Assembly: GCA_050946375.1 (NCBI GenBank)
Contig: JBMNUT010000008.1
Span: 1 to 64,000 of the forward strand
DNA: 64,000 nucleotides
Direction: 5' to 3'
Source of the DNA: UBA1794 sp050946375
Lineage (GTDB): Bacteria; Bacteroidota; Bacteroidia; Bacteroidales; Bacteroidaceae
Shown: positions 59,629 through 64,000 of the stretch, in pieces
Position numbering within the stretch: position 1 is the stretch's first letter
Layout of the letters: each line of letters begins with the position of its first letter
Made by a program: the position numbers and the translations under genes
Notes under the pieces: model-generated
Seen by the model: the letters and a program-made list of their open reading frames with translations, nothing else
The model's database searches: none
Told to the model about the DNA's origin: nothing

Positions 59629-60903
59629 TCACAAAAGCGTGGCAGCAATGCGGCGGGCATCGGCCAGTATTTCTTCTTCGCCTTCCACTTTTCGCCCTTG
59701 CATCAAAATCCTTCCGTTACAAATTACGGTATCAATCACCGAACTGTCTGCCGCATAGACCCAATTGCTCTCGGGGTGGAACATGGGCGTCATGCATGCG
59801 CTGTCGTTGCGCACCAAGAGTAAGTCGGCAAGGCGCCCCTCCTCTATCACACCGGCATCCAACCCGAAAGTCTCCGCCCCGGCACGCGTAGCCATACGCA
59901 GCACCTCGCCGGCCGGCAAGGCCTGCGGCCCGCTGGAAACTTTTGCCAGCAAAGCTGCAATTTTCATCTCTTCCCGCATGTCCAGGTTATTGTTGGAAGA
60001 ACAACCGTCCGTAGCCAAAGTGACGCGACAACCTGCGTTCAGCATCTTTTGCACCGGTGCAATGCCCGAAGAGAGCTTCATATTGCTGACCGGACAATGC
60101 GCAACAGTCACTTTCCGCTCGGCCAAAATCCGAATATCCTCATCGGTTACGTGCACCACATGGGCTGCAATTACATCTTCCCCAAGGAAACCCATCTTAT
60201 CCAGATAGGCAACCGGCGTACAGCCATGCTCTTTCAGACAATTCTCCACCTCGCCTTGTGTTTCGCAGAGGTGGATATGGATTTTCTGCCCGTTCTTCCG
60301 GGCAGCATCCGCGCTCCGGCAAAGGAGTTCCTTGCCCACGGTGTAGATTGCATGCGGTGCAACGGCGAGAGAGACCCGCCCCTCCGGACCCGGGACGAAG
60401 TGCTCCAACAGGTCGAAGCACTGGTCTTTTACCCGAGCCTCTTGCGAATCGATGAGCGAAACGCCCAACGTGGCACGCAGCCCCATGGCTTCCACTACGG
60501 GGAGCGCCACTTCTTCCTTCCAATACATGTCGTTGAAGAAGACCGTGCCCGACTTTATCATCTCCAGGCAAGCCAGTCTTACCCCAACGCGGATGTGTTC
60601 GTCCGTAAAGCGAGCCTCGGCGGGCCAGATATGCTGCTCCAGCCACTCCATCAGGGGCAGATCGTCAGCATAGCCCCGCAGGAGTGTCATGGCGGCATGA
60701 TTGTGCATGTTGTAGAACGCGGGGAACAGGGTCATTCCCTGTGCATCGATGCATACGGCCTCCTGCCGGTCGGGGCAGGAAGCAGGAGCAGATTCATGAG
60801 GAACGATGCGGGAAATCCGGTTTCCCGATATGTACAAGTCAACGGACTGCCCGTTCAGAGAGGCATTCCGGATAATGATTTCGTGAGTTTCAGGCATATT
60901 CAT
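59629..60903 (-). CDS. Amidohydrolase, 5-methylthioadenosine/S-adenosylhomocysteine deaminase type
   Basis: 424 residues from the ATG at 60903 (MNMPETHEIII); the ORF's first ATG at 60942 precedes the -7 box. Metal ligands are HNH in YNMHNHAAMTLLRGY, the later histidines in HIHLCET and AAHVVHVTDED, and the aspartate in ATDGCSSNNNLDM. The MtaD signature WLEQHIWPAEARF supports deamination of MTA or SAH to the inosine form. Related enzymes include chlorohydrolases and guanine deaminases. It is tail-to-tail with the SAHH-like gene. Confidence 0.88.
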   Translation of the reverse strand: MNMPETHEIIIRNASLNGQSVDLYISGNRISRIVPHESAPASCPDRQEAVCIDAQGMTLFPAFYNMHNHAAMTLLRGYADDLPLMEWLEQHIWPAEARFTDEHIRVGVRLACLEMIKSGTVFFNDMYWKEEVALPVVEAMGLRATLGVSLIDSQEARVKDQCFDLLEHFVPGPEGRVSLAVAPHAIYTVGKELLCRSADAARKNGQKIHIHLCETQGEVENCLKEHGCTPVAYLDKMGFLGEDVIAAHVVHVTDEDIRILAERKVTVAHCPVSNMKLSSGIAPVQKMLNAGCRVTLATDGCSSNNNLDMREEMKIAALLAKVSSGPQALPAGEVLRMATRAGAETFGLDAGVIEEGRLADLLLVRNDSACMTPMFHPESNWVYAADSSVIDTVICNGRILMQGRKVEGEEEILADARRIAATLL

Positions 60904-60922
60904 GTCGGTTTTTAACTGTGTG

Positions 60923-60930
60923 CAAAGATA
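60923..60930 (-). promoter_or_regulatory. Promoter -7 box for the deaminase gene
   Basis: Minus strand TATCTTTG, 19 bases before the ATG at 60903. Confidence 0.65.
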
Positions 60931-60977
60931 CATTTTTCGCACACTTCCGCACGACTATGCCCCGCCTTTTCTGCTGC

Positions 60978-61820
60978 TCAGTAGCAAAGTACGACGAGTT
61001 GCGGATTATGGTCGGAAAGAAATCCGTGCCGCCCGTCTTCGGCCGGTATGAAGCTATTCAGTACACGGAAGCCCGTATCGACGAAAACGAAGTCTATCTT
61101 CGCACGGGAGTCCACGGGCAGCCGGCCGAAGTCATGAAACGTATAAGTCGCTCCCGAGCGTTTCTCCGCCGTTTTCCAGGCATCTTTCAGCGAAGCATTG
61201 TCGGCCAGCAGAAGCCGATAGGCATCGGACTGGTCGGAAACGTTCAGGTCGCCGGTAAGAATCAGCTTGCGCCCTTGCGCAAGGGAGTCGGCCATCCGGC
61301 GTACCAGACGGGCACTTTGCCTACGGGCCTCGGTGCCCACATGGTCAAAATGCGTATTCAGCACGAAAAGCTCCTCCCCTTTCTGCAAATCGCGCAGCAG
61401 TGCCCACGTAGCGAGGCGGGTGCACGCGCCATCCCAGCCGATGAATCCGGCACTGTCGGGATACTGTGAGAGCCAAAACGTGCCGCTTTCGAGCAGACGG
61501 AACCTGTCTTTCCGGAAAAAGAGCGGAGCATATTCGCCACGCTGCCGGCCATCGTCGCGGCCGACACCTATGTGCTCATATTGGGGCAGACGCGCTGCCA
61601 AATCTTCCAGCTGGTTATGGAGCACTTCCTGCATGCCTATCAAGTCAAGCCCTTGTGCCCGAACGAAGGCAGCCAGCGTATCCCGCCGATGTACCCAATC
61701 GTTGGGATAATCATCCTTGTTGTCGTAGCGGATGTTGAACGTAGCTATCCGCAAAGTATCGGTCTGTGCCGACGAAAAGACGGTAAACAAACAGAATAAG
61801 AAGAGAAAGAAAGTTTTCAT
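60978..61820 (-). CDS. Exported endonuclease/exonuclease/phosphatase family protein
   Basis: 280 residues from the ATG at 61820, which starts a signal peptide (MKTFFLFLFCLFTVFSSAQ); upstream ATGs read through array I. Family motifs are ATFNIRYDN, the metal glutamate in IGMQEVL, the LTGDLNVSDQSDAY loop and SDHNPQLV at the C-terminus. Members range from DNases to sphingomyelinase-like and inositol phosphatases; the exported single-domain form is common in Bacteroides. The substrate cannot be told from motifs. Confidence 0.9.
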   Translation of the reverse strand: MKTFFLFLFCLFTVFSSAQTDTLRIATFNIRYDNKDDYPNDWVHRRDTLAAFVRAQGLDLIGMQEVLHNQLEDLAARLPQYEHIGVGRDDGRQRGEYAPLFFRKDRFRLLESGTFWLSQYPDSAGFIGWDGACTRLATWALLRDLQKGEELFVLNTHFDHVGTEARRQSARLVRRMADSLAQGRKLILTGDLNVSDQSDAYRLLLADNASLKDAWKTAEKRSGATYTFHDFGRLPVDSRAKIDFVFVDTGFRVLNSFIPAEDGRHGFLSDHNPQLVVLCY

Positions 61821-61896
61821 CGATTCACTGTTTTCCTTGATTTCAGGCAGCAAAGGAAGCAGATTCATGTTACAGCAATATTTCAAACATCCATAA

Positions 61897-61976
61897 CTTT
61901 CCAACGAAAGTTGCGGCACTTTTCGGAAAAAGTTCAGGCACTTCCGTCGAGAAGTCCTGCCCCTTCTACTCACAAG
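61897..61976. repeat. 22-bp-period palindromic array, copy I
   Basis: Four units of exact form CTT-N8-AAG lie at 61897 (CTTTCCAACGAAAG), 61919 (CTTTTCGGAAAAAG), 61941 (CTTCCGTCGAGAAG) and 61963 (CTTCTACTCACAAG), each 22 bp from the last. Spacers are TTGCGGCA, TTCAGGCA and TCCTGCCC. The ends and phase are kept although the middles vary. Confidence 0.8.
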
Positions 61977-62022
61977 TAATAGGTATATCACAACAGTCAC
62001 ATTTAATTTTCTTACTGATATC

Positions 62023-62053
62023 TTTGCTTCCTGTTAAAAAAGAATTACCTTTG
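62023..62053 (+). promoter_or_regulatory. Complete promoter upstream of the LRR gene
   Basis: TTTG (62023-62026), 19 bases, TACCTTTG (62046-62053): an exact TTTG-N19-TAnnTTTG promoter. The -33 TTTG is itself the end of a TATCTTTG box (62019-62026). The LRR start is ~250 bp downstream. Confidence 0.75.
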
Positions 62054-62122
62054 TGGCGGAACAGCAAACAAACTGACAAAAACCAAACAGGCATCCATGC
62101 CTAAAACATGAGACACAAAACC

Positions 62123-62230
62123 ATGAAATCTACCTTAATATACTATTCACGCGCCATTGGTCTACATAAGGAAAAGCATAAGAGACGAGGCATCGACCTG
62201 CTTCCATCGTTTTATCCTTCCCACGTCTGA
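62123..62230 (+). CDS. Possible 35-residue small protein in the LRR gene leader
   Basis: ATG at 62123, stop TGA at 62228-62230; 35 residues beginning MKSTLIYYSRAIG, basic in the middle. It follows the promoter at 62046 and lies in the long leader of the LRR gene. There is no recognisable domain and no clear ribosome site, so it may be a chance ORF. Confidence 0.25.
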   Translation: MKSTLIYYSRAIGLHKEKHKRRGIDLLPSFYPSHV

Positions 62231-62302
62231 CCTCTTTCGCACGGAGAAATAAATTCTATTACCAATATACCTGACAAACTATCCTTTATACCATATTCTT
62301 TT

Positions 62303-63250
62303 ATGAGCTATGCCTTTCTGAACAAATTATGCTATGAAGTGTTTAAATCCCGGAGGAATGCTCGATTAGAGAAAAGGCCTTCTGCACTGGAAGTACGGGT
62401 CGCCTCTTGTGGAACCTTAGAGGAAAAACTTGCAGACTACGACCTTCTCTCGATAAAATCGTTGAAGATTTTTGGCGATATGAATGGGAAAGACTTCCGA
62501 TTCCTGCGGGAACTGAAGAATCTCTCCGCCCTCGACTTGTCGGAAGCCTCCATCAAAAAAGGAAAAGAGCCTTATCATGCTTCCTACACCATTGCCGAAG
62601 ACGGGGAAATCTCTTCCTATTTACTTTACAATCTGCCTGTGGAGTGGCTCATACTGCCCAACGAAACCCGTTCCTTGAAGCCCAAGGCTTTCGGGAAAAG
62701 TCCCTTCTTCCAGATTGAAATACCACAACAAGTGGAGACAATCTACCCTAATTGCTTCACGGATTGCAGCGCTTTGCGGGAAATCAGGATTTCCGATGCC
62801 GAAAAGCCGTTACGCCTGGAGCGGGAAGATACGGAGGAATGGCAATATTGGGGGCCGAAAACTGAATATATGTACATCGGCCGCAATCTGGAGTGGAATA
62901 CGCTCTATACGGATGACGGCACGCCTTTCTCCAAAATCCCCCAGTTGCAGGAACTGGAGTTGGCCGGATTTACGACAGAAGTTGCAGACTACGCTTTCTA
63001 CAATTGCGAGAAACTGCTGCAAGTCAACTTGGGCGCTTCGGTAAAGGCATTGGGCAAAGGCGTCTTCGAACGCTGCCAGTCGATTGTAAACATCCACTGC
63101 GAGAACCCTACTCCGCCGGATATCAAGCGAGGCACGTTTCACCCGTACGCATTCCGCCATGCACAGGTACAGATACCGGCCGGACACTTAAAGGAATATA
63201 CGTCGCATCCAATCTGGTCGCGCTTCGAGCATATCAAGGAATACAACTGA
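62303..63250 (+). CDS. BspA-type leucine-rich repeat protein without a signal peptide
   Basis: 315 residues. Leucine-rich repeats of the BspA/Treponema type (LRR_5) run from ~60 to ~290: LKNLSALDLSEASI, VEWLILPNETRSLKPKAFGKS, CFTDCSALREIRI and LQVNLGASVKALGKGVFERCQSI. BspA proteins are usually exported adhesins, but the N-terminus here (MSYAFLNKLCYEVFKSRRN) is not a signal peptide and no lipobox is seen. It may be cytosolic or lack its original signal. It ends at a bidirectional terminator shared with asnS. Confidence 0.82.
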   Translation: MSYAFLNKLCYEVFKSRRNARLEKRPSALEVRVASCGTLEEKLADYDLLSIKSLKIFGDMNGKDFRFLRELKNLSALDLSEASIKKGKEPYHASYTIAEDGEISSYLLYNLPVEWLILPNETRSLKPKAFGKSPFFQIEIPQQVETIYPNCFTDCSALREIRISDAEKPLRLEREDTEEWQYWGPKTEYMYIGRNLEWNTLYTDDGTPFSKIPQLQELELAGFTTEVADYAFYNCEKLLQVNLGASVKALGKGVFERCQSIVNIHCENPTPPDIKRGTFHPYAFRHAQVQIPAGHLKEYTSHPIWSRFEHIKEYN

Positions 63251-63303
63251 TTTATTTGCCAAAAAGCGCACCGCCATTACCCGGCTCCAGCGCGATAAAG
63301 AAA

Positions 63304-63348
63304 AAGAAGCGGCCCGAAGACTGAAAACATCTTCGGGCCGCTTCTTTT
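63304..63348. terminator. Bidirectional terminator between the LRR gene and asnS
   Basis: A perfect 17-bp stem (AAGAAGCGGCCCGAAGA at 63304-63320 with its complement at 63330-63346), a 9-base loop, and runs of A before and T after. Confidence 0.9.
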
Positions 63349-63377
63349 CAATATATCGGTAATTTACGAAAAGCGCA

Positions 63378-64000
63378 TCAGAACTCGCAACTCTTCGGAG
63401 TGCGGGGGAACGGAATGACGTCGCGAATATTGGCCATACCCGTCACAAAGAGGAGCAAGCGCTCGAAACCCAGACCAAAACCGGAGTGGGGACACGTACC
63501 GAAGCGGCGTGTATCGAGATACCACCACATGTCTTTCATCGGGATATTAAGCTCTTTAATACGTGCCATCAACTTGTCGTAGTTCTCTTCGCGCTCGGAA
63601 CCTCCGATAATCTCTCCGATTTTCGGGAAAAGAACGTCCATTCCGCGAACAGTCTTGCCGTCTTCGTTCATTTTCATGTAGAAAGCCTTGATTTCCTTAG
63701 GGTAGTCGGTCATAATTACCGGCTTCTTGAAATGGTTTTCTACCAGGAAACGCTCGTGCTCGGCTGCAAGATCGCATCCCCAATATACCGGGTACTCGAA
63801 CTTGTGCCCTGCGGCCACAGCTTCTTCCAGTATGCGTATTCCTTCGGTGTAGGGCAAACGCTCGAAAGTCTCTTTCACGACTCCCTCAAGACGGGCTATC
63901 AATTCATTATCGAAGTGGTCGTTTAAGAACTGAAGGTCATCGGAACAGTTGTCAAGTGCCCATTGAACACAATATTTGATAAACTCTTCCGCCAAATCCA
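63378..64000 (-). CDS. asnS: Asparaginyl-tRNA synthetase, C-terminal part, cut by the window edge
   Basis: The frame stays open to the right edge, so this is the last ~207 residues of about 465. It shows the class II synthetase core: KPVIMTDYPKEIKAFYMKMNEDGKTVRGMDVLFPKIGEIIGGSEREENYD and the motif 3 region GFGLGFERLLLFVTGMANIRDVIPFPRTP. The YPKEIKAFYM stretch is typical of AsnRS rather than AspRS. It charges tRNA-Asn. Its start lies outside the window. Confidence 0.95.
   Translation of the reverse strand, partial: DLAEEFIKYCVQWALDNCSDDLQFLNDHFDNELIARLEGVVKETFERLPYTEGIRILEEAVAAGHKFEYPVYWGCDLAAEHERFLVENHFKKPVIMTDYPKEIKAFYMKMNEDGKTVRGMDVLFPKIGEIIGGSEREENYDKLMARIKELNIPMKDMWWYLDTRRFGTCPHSGFGLGFERLLLFVTGMANIRDVIPFPRTPKSCEF

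Larger units (their letters stand above)
61821..62302. other. ~480-bp gap: palindromic array, promoter and small ORF
   Basis: The gap between divergent genes holds array I (61897-61976), a full promoter reading right (62023-62053), and one small ORF (62123-62230). I see no tRNA or recognised riboswitch. Confidence 0.7.

Overview
The window is typical Bacteroidales chromosome, most likely from the Bacteroides group and roughly half G+C. The signs are the TAnnTTTG -7 promoter boxes (often with TTTG about 19 bases upstream), few strong Shine-Dalgarno sites, a Bat aerotolerance operon, a complex I operon with a NuoCD fusion but no NuoE, NuoF or NuoG, and Bacteroidetes families such as DUF3256, DUF5063, DUF5686 and BspA-type leucine-rich repeats. 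I see no rRNA, tRNA, CRISPR array, insertion sequence or prophage.

Layout. 1-6.8 kb: the end of a YihY/BrkB membrane protein, a leftward operon metA - U32 peptidase-like RlhA family - zinc-ribbon membrane protein, then a secreted GH25 muramidase and a DUF3256 protein. 6.9-11 kb: an AraC regulator divergent from a hydrolase - flavodoxin - SDR operon, and a small EamA transporter. 11.2-17.2 kb: a leftward GH31 - M16 protease - NlpC/P60 group. 17.4-21.3 kb: ftsY - rimO - HU - a striking HU/transmembrane/LysM protein, all overlapping. 21.4-30.1 kb: moxR - DUF58 - Bat membrane proteins A to E. 30.1-30.8 kb: an A+T-rich nuclease-like orphan. 31-32.9 kb: kdgK - eda (2-keto-3-deoxygluconate breakdown). 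33-43 kb: nuoA, B, CD, H-N. 43.3-46.4 kb: aminotransferase - YqgE - nucleotidyltransferase-like. 46.5-53.5 kb: an ABC-F protein, a patatin/beta-barrel protein and a DUF5686 outer-membrane protein. 53.7-58.5 kb: Maf, a DUF2520 protein, a KdsC-like phosphatase, DUF5063, an RNase D-like exonuclease and an RlmI-like methyltransferase. 58.6-62 kb: an S-adenosylhomocysteinase-like protein facing an MTA/SAH deaminase, and a secreted endonuclease/phosphatase. 62-64 kb: an LRR protein and the C-terminal part of asparaginyl-tRNA synthetase.

The most unusual signal is not a gene. Eight mostly intergenic loci (about 1.1, 11.2, 23.4, 30.9, 43.2, 50.9, 55.8 and 61.9 kb), with a possible ninth at 20.5 kb inside a gene, carry arrays of an imperfect palindrome of form CTT-N8-AAG, best copies CTTTTTCCGAAAAG, repeated with a period of 22 bp. 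The 8-base spacers usually contain TGC or GCA. Even degenerate copies keep the 22-bp phase. One array has become the coding sequence for the N-terminus of a Bat-operon protein; another fills a whole intergenic gap and forms a 17-bp terminator hairpin.

Functionally the region joins envelope biology (Bat complex, muramidase, NlpC/P60, patatin barrel, HU-LysM tether candidate), respiration (complex I core without a NADH module) and sugar-acid, methionine and S-adenosylhomocysteine metabolism. Start sites were chosen where possible by asking whether the proposed ATG lies downstream of the TAnnTTTG box and begins a plausible signal peptide.
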